From CAZLHO01 sp964559455 (GTDB lineage: Bacteria > Krumholzibacteriota > Krumholzibacteriia > LZORAL124-64-63), in contig CAZLHO010000002.1 in NCBI GenBank assembly GCA_964559455.1, positions 1-64,000 on the forward strand: 64,000 nucleotides of DNA, read 5' to 3'. Of the stretch, positions 25,700 to 35,078 are shown piece by piece. Under the pieces are notes generated by a model that did not search any database, was not told the origin of the DNA, and saw only the letters and a list, made by a program, of their open reading frames with translations. Position 1 is the stretch's first letter. Every line of letters begins with the position of its first letter. The position numbers and the translations under genes are program-made.

Positions 25700-27291
25700 T
25701 GGATCACGGCTGGCTTTCGGTGCTGCCGCCCCTGCTGGCGATCATCCTCGCCCTGGCGGCGCGGCAGGTCATCCTGGCGCTGCTGCTCGGCGTCTGGCTC
25801 GGCGCCGCCATCCTGGAGGGCGGCAACCCGGTGACCGCCTTCCTGCGCCTGGGCGACACCTGGCTCGTCGACGCCCTGGCCGACCGCGACCATGCGGCGA
25901 TCGTGCTCTTCTCGACCGTGCTCGGCGGCATGGTGGGCGTGCTCTCACGGTCGGGAGGCACCGAGGGCGTGGTCCGCCTGCTGTCGCGGCGGGTGCGCGG
26001 GCGGCGCGGCGGCCAGGTGTTGACCGCCGGCCTGGGCACGGCCGTCTTCTTCGACGACTACGCCAACACCCTGCTGGTCGGCAACGCCATGCGCCCCCTG
26101 ACCGACCGGCTGCGCATCTCGCGCGAGAAGCTGGCCTATCTGGTCGACAGCACCGCGGCCCCGGTGGCCACGGTCGCGGTCATCTCGACCTGGGTCGGCT
26201 TCGAGGTCGGCCTGATCCAGGACGCCATGACGCGGCTGGACCTGCCCGGCACGGGCTACGCCTTCTTCCTGCGCTCGCTGCCCTACAGTTTCTATCCGCT
26301 GCTGACCCTCTTCTTCGTCTACCTGGTGGCCCTCGGCGGCCGGGACTTCGGGCCGATGGCCGCCGCCGAGCGCCGGGCCGCCGCTACCGGCGCGGTGCTG
26401 CGCCCCGGCGCCGAGCCGGCCCTGGACGCCGACGCCCTGGCGCCGCGGAGCGACGCGGGACCGGCGCCGGCCTCCCTGGCCCTGGTTCCCCTGGGCGTGG
26501 TCGGGCTCGCCGTGGTCGCCGGGCTGATGTGGAGCGGTGCCCAGTCCCTGCGGGCCGCCGGGCTGCCGATCGGATCGCTGCGGGCCCTGCTCGATGCGGC
26601 CGACAGCCTGTCTGTGCTGATGTGGGCCTCGCTGGCCGGATCGATGGCTGCGGCGGCGATGAGCGTGGGCACGCGCCGCCTGGACCTGCGCGCGACCCTG
26701 GCGGCCTGGCTCGACGGCGCCCGCGCCATGCTGATCGCCATGGTCATCCTGGTGCTGGCCTGGGCCCTGGGCGCCGTCTGCGCCGCGCTGGGCACGGGTC
26801 CCTGGCTGGTCGAGGCCACCCGCGGCGTGCTCTCGGCGCATCTGCTGCCGACCTTCTCCTTCCTGCTGGCCGCGGTGATCAGCTTCGCCACCGGCACCTC
26901 GTGGGGAACGATGGCCGTGCTCATGCCCATCGTCTTCCCGCTGGGAACGGCGCTGCCCGAGGCGGCCGGCCTGGACGTCGCCGGCGCCGAGATCGTCCTG
27001 CTGGCCAGCGTGCGCGCCGTGCTGGCCGGGTCGGTCTTCGGCGACCACTGCTCGCCGCTGTCGGATACGACGATCATGTCGTCGATGGCCTCGGGCTCCG
27101 ACCACGTGGACCACGTGCGCACGCAGTTCCCCTACGCGCTGACCGTCGGCGTGACGGCCGTGGTCGTCGGCTACCTGCCGGCGGGCTGGGGAGCGCCGCC
27201 TTGGCTGTCGCTGGTCGCCGGCATGCTGCTGCTGACGGCCTGGATGAGGCTGCGCGGCCGGACGTCGCCGGTCGGGGGAGGGATCTCATGA
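25699..27291 (+). CDS. Na+/H+ antiporter, NhaC family
   Basis: 530-residue membrane antiporter of the NhaC/ArsB-like ion transporter group, about 11-12 helices. Strong family motifs: FFDDYANTLLVGNAM near residue 116, STAAPVATVAVISTWVGFEVG, ATGTSWGTMAVLMPI and the C-terminal GDHCSPLSDTTIMSSMASG. A hydrophilic loop rich in Ala/Pro/Asp lies around residues 225-255. Probably exchanges Na+ for H+, though NhaC relatives may transport organic anions. It overlaps its upstream and downstream genes (ATG in TGATG; 4-nt overlap with the SAM hydrolase), so it is in the middle of a coupled operon. Confidence 0.9.
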   Translation: MDHGWLSVLPPLLAIILALAARQVILALLLGVWLGAAILEGGNPVTAFLRLGDTWLVDALADRDHAAIVLFSTVLGGMVGVLSRSGGTEGVVRLLSRRVRGRRGGQVLTAGLGTAVFFDDYANTLLVGNAMRPLTDRLRISREKLAYLVDSTAAPVATVAVISTWVGFEVGLIQDAMTRLDLPGTGYAFFLRSLPYSFYPLLTLFFVYLVALGGRDFGPMAAAERRAAATGAVLRPGAEPALDADALAPRSDAGPAPASLALVPLGVVGLAVVAGLMWSGAQSLRAAGLPIGSLRALLDAADSLSVLMWASLAGSMAAAAMSVGTRRLDLRATLAAWLDGARAMLIAMVILVLAWALGAVCAALGTGPWLVEATRGVLSAHLLPTFSFLLAAVISFATGTSWGTMAVLMPIVFPLGTALPEAAGLDVAGAEIVLLASVRAVLAGSVFGDHCSPLSDTTIMSSMASGSDHVDHVRTQFPYALTVGVTAVVVGYLPAGWGAPPWLSLVAGMLLLTAWMRLRGRTSPVGGGIS

Positions 27292-28121
27292 ACGGCTGCG
27301 CCCCCTGCCTGAGCCTGCTCAGCGACTTCGGCCTGGACGACCCCTACGTGGCCGAGATGAAGGCCCGCTTCCTCACCGAGTGGGCCCGCTTCGGCGACGG
27401 GCCGCCGCCGCCGCTGGTGGACATCAGCCACGCCGTGCCGCCGGGGGACGTGGCCGCCGGCTCCATGTTCCTGCAACGCAGCCGCGGACACTTCCCCAGG
27501 GGGACGGTGCACCTGGCGGTCGTCGACCCCGGCGTCGGCACCGACCGGCCCGGCCTGGCCGTGCGCGCCCACGGCGATCTCTTCGTCGGCCCCGGCAACG
27601 GGCTGTTTGCCTTTCTGGCCGCCGCACCGGATCTTGAAGTGTGCCGCCTGGACGCCGCCGAGCGCCCCGGCGCCGGGCCGGAGCCCGCGCCCACCTTCCA
27701 CGGCCGGGACGTCTTCGCCGTCGTCGCCGCCCACCTGGCTCGAGGGGTGCCGCCGGCGCATCTGGGCCGGCCCGTCGGCCGCGCGGCCCTGGAACCTGCG
27801 CCCGCGACCCCCGGGGGCGACCGCGCCGGCCGGATCGTGTGGATCGATCGCTTCGGCAATGCGATCACGGACATCGGGCGCGGCGATCCGCTGGGCCGGC
27901 GTCTGGCCGGCGGCGGCGCGGTGAGCGCGGCCGGCCATCGCGCCGCGGGTCCGGTGCGCACCTACGCCGACGGACCCGCCGACGCGCTCTTCTGGTATTG
28001 GGGCAGCGGCGGCGCCCTGGAACTGGCCCGGCGCGGCCGCAGCGCCGCCGCGGCGCACGGACTGGCCGTCGGCCAACCCGTGACCGCGGTACCTTCCGCA
28101 GACAGTCCCGAGGAGTCATGA
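27288..28121 (+). CDS. SAM hydrolase / hydroxide adenosyltransferase (DUF62)
   Basis: 277-residue member of the DUF62 family, which splits S-adenosylmethionine into adenosine and methionine using hydroxide. Motifs: LLSDFGLDDPYVAEMK near the N-terminus (the family's DFG-x2-D-x-YV-x2-MK), DISHAVPPGDV, VVDPGVGTDRPGLAV, VGPGNGLF and, in the C-terminal barrel, IVWIDRFGNAITDI. Related to halogenases (fluorinase/chlorinase); the sequence shows nothing that marks halogenation. The ATG overlaps the antiporter stop by 4 nt, and its own stop overlaps the lipoprotein ATG. Confidence 0.9.
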   Translation: MNGCAPCLSLLSDFGLDDPYVAEMKARFLTEWARFGDGPPPPLVDISHAVPPGDVAAGSMFLQRSRGHFPRGTVHLAVVDPGVGTDRPGLAVRAHGDLFVGPGNGLFAFLAAAPDLEVCRLDAAERPGAGPEPAPTFHGRDVFAVVAAHLARGVPPAHLGRPVGRAALEPAPATPGGDRAGRIVWIDRFGNAITDIGRGDPLGRRLAGGGAVSAAGHRAAGPVRTYADGPADALFWYWGSGGALELARRGRSAAAAHGLAVGQPVTAVPSADSPEES

Positions 28122-28864
28122 TGTCCGCGAATCCGCACCGCACGTTCACGATGCTCGCCGTCCTGCTCGGCGTCGCCCTGCTGCTGTCCTCCTGCGGGGG
28201 GACCAGGGTCGGCTTCCCCTATCCCGCCGAGCGCATCGAATATCCCGGAGGGGAGGCGAACCTGGCGCGCGTCCACCTGGGCGCGGTGGTCGACCTGCGG
28301 CCCGAGGAGCAGCGCGACGGGCAGGGCCACTTCGTCGGCATCACCTATCCCGCGGACTCTGCCTGGGAGCGCCCGGTCGAGCTCCTGTATCGCGAGGCCC
28401 TGACCCGGGACATCGCCCAGACCCGGCTGGCCGAACTGGTGCCGTTGCCGAGCCAGGCCGACTACGAGCTGGAAGCCGAGATCTTCTCGTTCCACGCCCG
28501 TCTGCAGCGCAACGCCGGCTCCTTCCTGCTGCCGCTGGCGGTGGGCATGGGCGGCGGGCTGCTCTGGGGCGAGGACGGCTCCGACAAGGTCAAGCGCGGC
28601 CTGGTGCTGGGGGCGGCCGGCCTGATGGCGATCCCCCTGCCGGCCGAGAACCGGGCGGAATGCGAGGTCCGGCTGACCCTGCGCGACCGCGCGGGCGAGG
28701 TGGTGTGGACGCAGACCTGCATCGGCGAGATCGACGAGACGGTCTATCGGGCGGCCACCTCCCGCGACGACCGGGGCCTGGCCGAGCGCTTCCTGCCCCA
28801 GGCGGTGAAGCGTTGCAACGCCTGCCTGCTGGGGCAGTTGCGCCAGCGCCTGAGCGCCCTCTAG
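28118..28864 (+). CDS. Lipoprotein of unknown function
   Basis: 248-residue lipoprotein: basic start, hydrophobic stretch and lipobox LLSSC near residue 24, so the mature protein begins with a lipid-modified Cys. The mature part has about 225 residues, with a central glycine-rich hydrophobic segment (LPLAVGMGGGLLWG) and two late cysteines (CNAC). I do not recognise a domain. It ends the overlapping operon (ATGA with the SAM hydrolase); a second ATG lies immediately after the first. A hairpin terminator follows. Confidence 0.75.
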   Translation: MMSANPHRTFTMLAVLLGVALLLSSCGGTRVGFPYPAERIEYPGGEANLARVHLGAVVDLRPEEQRDGQGHFVGITYPADSAWERPVELLYREALTRDIAQTRLAELVPLPSQADYELEAEIFSFHARLQRNAGSFLLPLAVGMGGGLLWGEDGSDKVKRGLVLGAAGLMAIPLPAENRAECEVRLTLRDRAGEVVWTQTCIGEIDETVYRAATSRDDRGLAERFLPQAVKRCNACLLGQLRQRLSAL

Positions 28865-28889
28865 ACGGCGCCTCGTCCGCGGAAGAAGA

Positions 28890-28922
28890 AGGGCCCGGTC
28901 GGCGTCGCGCCGTCCGGGCCCT
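28890..28922. terminator. Bidirectional terminator
   Basis: AGGGCCCGG (28890-28898) pairs with CCGGGCCCT (28914-28922); the inner CGGCG/CGCCG extends the hairpin. It lies between the convergent lipoprotein and phoH genes. Confidence 0.7.
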
Positions 28923-28943
28923 CGTCGTTCGCGGCGGGCGGTC

Positions 28944-30284
28944 CTAGAGCAGCTCCGCGGCCAGACTGGCCAGGACGCTGCGCTCGCTCTTGGCCAGGGT
29001 GATGTGGCCGAAGAGCGACTGCCCCTTGAACTGCTCGACCACGTAGGTCAGGCCGTTGCTCGAGGCGTCAAGGTAGGGGTTGTCGATCTGGTAGGCGTCG
29101 CCGGTCAGGATGACCTTGGTGTCCTTGCCCGCCCGGCTGACGGCGGTCTTGATCTCGTGCGGCGTCAGGTTCTGGGCCTCGTCGATGATGATGAAGAGCG
29201 AGGGCAGGCTGCGGCCGCGGATGTAGGTCACGGCCTCCATCTCGATGACGCCGGTCCGGAAGAGATAGTCCACCTTGTCCGAGGTCTGGTCCATCGCGGG
29301 GTCGACCAGGAACTGCAGGTTGTCGTAGACCGGCTCCATCCAGCTCTCGAGCTTCTCGTCCTTCGTGCCGGGCAGGTAACCGATGTCGCGGCCCAGCGGC
29401 ATGATCGGCCGCGAGACCATGATCCGGCGGTAGCGCTTCTCCTCGGCGACCAGCTGCAGGCCGACGGCCAGGGCCAGCAGCGTCTTGCCCGTACCGGCCT
29501 GGCCGAGCATCGTCACCAGCTGGATGTCCTGGCGCATCAGCAGCTCCAGGGCGAAGTGCTGCTGCAGGTTCAGGGCCTGCAGGCCCCAGGGCCGGGAGTC
29601 GTAGTGCTTCAGCGGCTCCACGCGCCTGGAGTCCTGCCGGTAGATGCCCAGGGCCGAGTGCTTGGGGTTGCCCTCGTCGCGCAGCAGCACGCCCTGGTTG
29701 GGCATGAACTCGCCCGGCACGGCCACCTCCCGGCCCTCGTAGAATCCGTCCACCTCGGAGGCGGGCAGGTCGATCTCGGTCCAGCCGGTGTAGAGCTCGT
29801 CGAAGTTGACGGTGTCGCGTTGCAGGTCCTCGCTGCGGATGCCCAGGGCGTCGCCCTTGACGCGGGCGTTGATGTCCTTGGTGACGAAGATGACGTCGAT
29901 ATCGTTGTTCCGCAGGTAGAGCGCCGTGCCCAGGATCCTGTTGTCGGGGATCGAGCGGTCGAGGCCCCGGGGCAGGCCGTCGGAATAGTCGTCGACCATC
30001 ACGAAGAGCAGGCCGCCGCCCGGCAGGTTCACTCCCTGGCGCAGGTCGCCCTGCCGCCGCAATTCGTCGATCGTGCGGATCACGCGTCGGGCGTTGCGCC
30101 CGAGTTCGTCGTTCTTCTTCTTGAATCGGTCGAGTTCCTCGAGGATGTCCACGGTCAGGACGATGTTGTGCTCGTCGAAGGCTTCGAGCGCGGCGGCGTC
30201 ATGGAGCAGGACGTTGGTGTCCAGGATGTAGCAGCGGCCTTTCATGGCCTGAAGCTTGACGCCGTTGAGGGAGGGTTGGGTCAT
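28944..30284 (-). CDS. PIN-PhoH ATPase (PhoH2/YlaK-like)
   Basis: 446-residue protein joining an N-terminal PIN nuclease domain (YILDTNVLLHD near 19-29, then acidic LTVDILEELDRF and TKDINARVK) to a C-terminal PhoH-type ATPase (Walker A GQAGTGKTLLA, Walker B LFIIIDEAQNLTPHE, and the conserved TGDAYQID). Such fusions act as RNA helicase-RNases in some bacteria. The ATG at 30284 follows AGGGAGTCACTC; a longer in-frame ATG at 30320 has no ribosome site. Divergent from groES, with its own promoter in the 356-nt gap. RNA target unknown. Confidence 0.92.
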   Translation of the reverse strand: MTQPSLNGVKLQAMKGRCYILDTNVLLHDAAALEAFDEHNIVLTVDILEELDRFKKKNDELGRNARRVIRTIDELRRQGDLRQGVNLPGGGLLFVMVDDYSDGLPRGLDRSIPDNRILGTALYLRNNDIDVIFVTKDINARVKGDALGIRSEDLQRDTVNFDELYTGWTEIDLPASEVDGFYEGREVAVPGEFMPNQGVLLRDEGNPKHSALGIYRQDSRRVEPLKHYDSRPWGLQALNLQQHFALELLMRQDIQLVTMLGQAGTGKTLLALAVGLQLVAEEKRYRRIMVSRPIMPLGRDIGYLPGTKDEKLESWMEPVYDNLQFLVDPAMDQTSDKVDYLFRTGVIEMEAVTYIRGRSLPSLFIIIDEAQNLTPHEIKTAVSRAGKDTKVILTGDAYQIDNPYLDASSNGLTYVVEQFKGQSLFGHITLAKSERSVLASLAAELL

Positions 30285-30331
30285 CGAGTGACTCCCTTCG
30301 GCCGGTAGGGGGAAATCCATTTCCTGGGGTC

Positions 30332-30360
30332 ACGGTAGCCCGGTCCGCCGTCACGGTCAA
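30332..30360 (-). promoter_or_regulatory. Promoter of the PIN-PhoH gene
   Basis: On the minus strand: TTGACC (30360-30355), 17-nt spacer, TACCGT (30337-30332), 48 nt before the start. The rest of 30285-30640 holds the groESL control region, two overlapping palindromes (CTGCC-N5-GGCAG at 30457-30471 and CAGACATCTG at 30469-30478), and no gene. Confidence 0.55.
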
Positions 30361-30509
30361 GCAGCAGTCCGCCGGGATCGACCCCGCTTCCTTGACCATG
30401 CATATTCCATTCCCTGTTCTTCCCCGGAGCGGCGCGAAGGGTCTCGGGAGGGAAAACTGCCAGATTGGCAGACATCTGTCATATCCTCGCCCGGAATTCC
30501 ATTTTTTGC

Positions 30510-30537
30510 TTGCTTCGGACCCGTTCGACGGTATATT
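30510..30537 (+). promoter_or_regulatory. groESL promoter
   Basis: TTGCTT (30510-30515), 16-nt spacer, TATATT (30532-30537), in one of the few AT-rich stretches of the window. Confidence 0.7.
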
Positions 30538-30547
30538 ACAGCCCGGT

Positions 30548-30574
30548 TTAGCAGTCGAGAAGGGAGAGTGCCAA
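30548..30574 (+). promoter_or_regulatory. CIRCE operator (HrcA site)
   Basis: TTAGCAGTC, nine bases, GAGTGCCAA. This is the CIRCE inverted repeat (consensus TTAGCACTC-N9-GAGTGCTAA) with one change in each arm, placed right downstream of the -10 box. It predicts repression of groES-groEL by HrcA and release on heat stress. hrcA itself is not in the window. Confidence 0.9.
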
Positions 30575-30640
30575 CGGCGCCTCCTGGACCATATCGAAGC
30601 CTGATTCCCATCAACCTGATATTCGGAAGGAGGAGACGAC

Positions 30641-30928
30641 ATGGCCGTGAAGATGAAGCCTCTGGCCGATCGCGTGGTCGTTGAGCCCATGGTCGCCGAG
30701 ACGATGAAGGGCGGCATCATCATCCCCGACACCGCGAAGGAAAAGCCCCAGCAGGGGAAGATCGTCGCCGTCGGGCCGGGCCGCGTCGCCGACGACGGCA
30801 CGCGCGTGGCCCCCGAGGTGAAGAAGGGCGACATCGTCCTCTACGGCAAGTACGCCGGCACCGAGGTCACCATCGAGAGCAAGGACTACCTGATCCTGCG
30901 CGAGAGCGACGTCCTCGCCATCCTGTAA
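30641..30928 (+). CDS. groES: Co-chaperonin GroES
   Basis: 95-residue co-chaperonin that caps GroEL. Conserved PLADRVVVEP at the N-terminus, a mobile loop (ETMKGGIIIPDTAKEKPQQG) and the C-terminal beta region ending VLAIL. AAGGAGGAGACGAC before the ATG is a strong ribosome site. First gene of the CIRCE-controlled groES-groEL operon. Confidence 0.97.
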   Translation: MAVKMKPLADRVVVEPMVAETMKGGIIIPDTAKEKPQQGKIVAVGPGRVADDGTRVAPEVKKGDIVLYGKYAGTEVTIESKDYLILRESDVLAIL

Positions 30929-30988
30929 CCACCGCCCGCCGCGCGCCCGCGGGCGCAGCGGCCGGATCCCGGAGAAGGAGATAGAACG

Positions 30989-32638
<1,650 letters not shown>

Positions 32639-32669
32639 CCCGCGCCTTCCGTACGTTCACGCAGAGAAT

Positions 32670-32695
32670 GGGGCCGTCCCGGCAGGGGCGGCCCC
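32670..32695. terminator. Terminator of groESL (bidirectional)
   Basis: GGGGCCGTCCC (32670-32680), loop GGCA, then GGGGCGGCCCC to 32695: an 11-bp stem between convergent genes, one T:G pair. Confidence 0.8.
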
Positions 32696-32702
32696 TTCGT
32701 CG

Positions 32703-34922
32703 TCAATCCCCCCGGCGCAGCATCCTGCGCAGGGCCAGCAGCGAGGGGTTCTTGTCGTCCAGCCGGATGGCCTCCTCGAGCGCGGTCAGGCCTTCCGCCC
32801 TGTAGCCGAAGTCCAGGCAGTTCATCGCCGTCAGCGCCCACAGCATGGGGTCGGCGTGAAGTCGGGCCGATTCCGGCAGCGAAGCCACCAGCTCCCGCGC
32901 CCGGTCCGCGTCGCCCAGCTCCCGGTCGGCCTTCAGCACGATCAGCTTCTCCTGGTCGCTCAGTCCCGCGGGCCAGTCCGCCAGCAGCAGCTTCCGGCAG
33001 TCGGCGAGGCGGCCGATCATGTACAGGGCTTCGGCGTAGTCGCGGCGCGTCCCGGGAGTGGGGTCCGTCTTGAAGGCCCGACCCAGCGCTGTCGCGCGCG
33101 CGCGGTGGTCCTCGGGTGCCGGAGGGGCCAAGACGCTGTCCGGGGCGCCGGGAGCCGGCAGCGACGCGGCCAGGCTGTCCCGTCGGGCCAGCGCCTTCGT
33201 CAGCCGACCCGAGTCGGGGGCCAGGTCCGCGGTCGCCCGGGTGATCAGGTCCAGGGTGCGTGGGTTGTCCGGGGCGATCTGCAGGGCCACGCCCAGGTCG
33301 GCGTAGGCTTCATCGGCGCGGCCGCGCTGCAGGTGGAAGAGACCGCGGTTGTACCAGCAGGACACCGACTGCGGATCCACGGCGAGGGCGCGGTCGAAGG
33401 CCGCCAGGGCCTCGTCGTCGCCGCCCTGCGCCGCCAGCGCCGCGCCCAGCGACTGCCAGGCGCCGGCCAGGGCCGGGTCCGCGTGGACGGCCTCGCGCAG
33501 GAAGGGCGTCGCGCCGGCGGGGTCGTCCTCGTCCAGGCGGATCAACCCCAGCAGGTGGCTGGTCCGGGCGTCGACGCGTCCGTCGCGGGCCAGGCTGTCC
33601 CGGACGGCGCCGAGGTCGGCGAGGGCGCCCTGAGGGTCGCCGGCGAAGTAGAGCGCGCGTCCGCGCAGTATCCGCGACCGCGCCGGGAAGATGCCGCGGC
33701 GCAGGCACAGATCCAGGGCCTGCGCCGAACGCGCCGCCATCCCCGCCCGCAGTCCAGGATCCTCGATCAGGGCGCATTGTGCCGTGTGCTTGGCGGCGAA
33801 CGAGAAGGGCGATCCTGCGATCAGGTCGCCGCGTTGCGTGATGAAGTAGGGGATGACGATCTGCGGGCGGCCGTCGATCAGCGGCGGGCAGCTGCCGCCG
33901 CCGGCGGGGAAGGTGCCCCGGTGGGGCCCGTGCCGGAAGGCGAGGCCGTAGCAGAGCTGCGCCTGATCGGCGCGGCCGGTCAGCTCGGCGATCAGCCCCA
34001 CGTCCTGCCAGTAGCGGTCGGCCCAGGGCAGGCCTTTCCGCTCCGGTGAGATCATGCCCAGGGCGTGCCAGGCCAGTTCGGCGTCGCCGTCGGCCAGGCA
34101 GGCCATGGCGTCGATCCAGCGCGCCGCGTAGCCGGAGAGGTGGGTGCCGATGCCCATCGCGGACTGGTTGGGTTGGGAGGACGTGGCGGTGCCGTAGTAG
34201 CGGTACTCGACGGCACCCAGGGTGACCGCCGCGCGGCGGGCCTCCAGCGTGCGGCCCGCGTCCGCCAGCAGCAGGCCGCGCGCGAGCAGGCGCTCGTCGG
34301 TGGCCGGAACCGAGGCGGGCGTGCGCGCCAGCCAGTCGAGTCCCCGCTGCGCATGGCCCAGGCCGTGGCAGGCCCAGGCGGCGTCCAGGCAGACCGCGGC
34401 GGCCGCAGGGTCACGTTCGTCCTCGGCGGCGTAGCCCAGGGCCGCGATCGCCGACTCGAAGACGTCCAGCGCCCGTTCGCGGCGGCCGACCGCGCAGAGG
34501 CTGCGGCCCAGGTCCGCCTGCGTCGCCGCGTCGCCGGGATCGACGCCGACGGCGCGCTCCAGCAGATCGATCATCCGCAGCAGGCCGCCGCCGCGGGTGT
34601 AGGGGCGGGGCCGGTTGACGGCGGGATCCTGATGGCGCCACTGCTGCTCGCGCCACAGTTCCAGTTCCTGGTTGCGCTCGCTGAACAGGCGCCACTCGGT
34701 CAGGACCTCGGCGGCGGCAGTCCGTCGCTTCGCCCGCTCGGCGTCGGAGAGCACGGCGTATTCGGCCAGCCCGATCGAATCGGGCAGGACGGTGCTCGGA
34801 CCGAGCGGGGCCGCGCCGTGCCGGGGCGCGCAGGCCAGCGAGGCCACGATGGCCAGGGTGAGCGGAAGCAGGAGCAGGGCGTGCGTCGCCGAGCGGCGGC
34901 GCCGGAGCGGGTTGGCGGTCAT
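32703..34922 (-). CDS. TPR-repeat lipoprotein
   Basis: 739-residue exported protein. It starts with basic residues (NPLRRRR) and a hydrophobic stretch ending in LAIVASLAC, a lipobox, so it is probably lipid-anchored. The mature part is almost wholly helical TPR-like repeats; clear ones include AGAWQSLGAALAAQGGDDEA with the following AVDPQS, and SCWYNRGLFHLQRGRADEAY with ALQIAPDNP. Start: ATG at 34922 has GGAG nine nt upstream; ATGs at 34928 and 34937 are alternatives. No enzymatic motif. Such proteins usually scaffold envelope complexes; its partner is unknown. Confidence 0.8.
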   Translation of the reverse strand: MTANPLRRRRSATHALLLLPLTLAIVASLACAPRHGAAPLGPSTVLPDSIGLAEYAVLSDAERAKRRTAAAEVLTEWRLFSERNQELELWREQQWRHQDPAVNRPRPYTRGGGLLRMIDLLERAVGVDPGDAATQADLGRSLCAVGRRERALDVFESAIAALGYAAEDERDPAAAAVCLDAAWACHGLGHAQRGLDWLARTPASVPATDERLLARGLLLADAGRTLEARRAAVTLGAVEYRYYGTATSSQPNQSAMGIGTHLSGYAARWIDAMACLADGDAELAWHALGMISPERKGLPWADRYWQDVGLIAELTGRADQAQLCYGLAFRHGPHRGTFPAGGGSCPPLIDGRPQIVIPYFITQRGDLIAGSPFSFAAKHTAQCALIEDPGLRAGMAARSAQALDLCLRRGIFPARSRILRGRALYFAGDPQGALADLGAVRDSLARDGRVDARTSHLLGLIRLDEDDPAGATPFLREAVHADPALAGAWQSLGAALAAQGGDDEALAAFDRALAVDPQSVSCWYNRGLFHLQRGRADEAYADLGVALQIAPDNPRTLDLITRATADLAPDSGRLTKALARRDSLAASLPAPGAPDSVLAPPAPEDHRARATALGRAFKTDPTPGTRRDYAEALYMIGRLADCRKLLLADWPAGLSDQEKLIVLKADRELGDADRARELVASLPESARLHADPMLWALTAMNCLDFGYRAEGLTALEEAIRLDDKNPSLLALRRMLRRGD

Positions 34923-34992
34923 GGTCATCAACTCCATGGCGGTTGCGGCGCCGGGCGAGTCGAGAGGCACCGGTTTCGCGGTGGCCGTGATC

Positions 34993-35022
34993 AGGCTAGG
35001 GAAATCCAAGCCATGCTGTCAA
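34993..35022 (-). promoter_or_regulatory. Promoter of the TPR lipoprotein gene
   Basis: On the minus strand: TTGACA (35022-35017), 18-nt spacer, TAGCCT (34998-34993). Confidence 0.55.
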
Positions 35023-35078
35023 CAGGAAGGGCGCATATCCCGGTGGCCCGCGTCCCCGCGATCGGCTACAGTCTCCCC

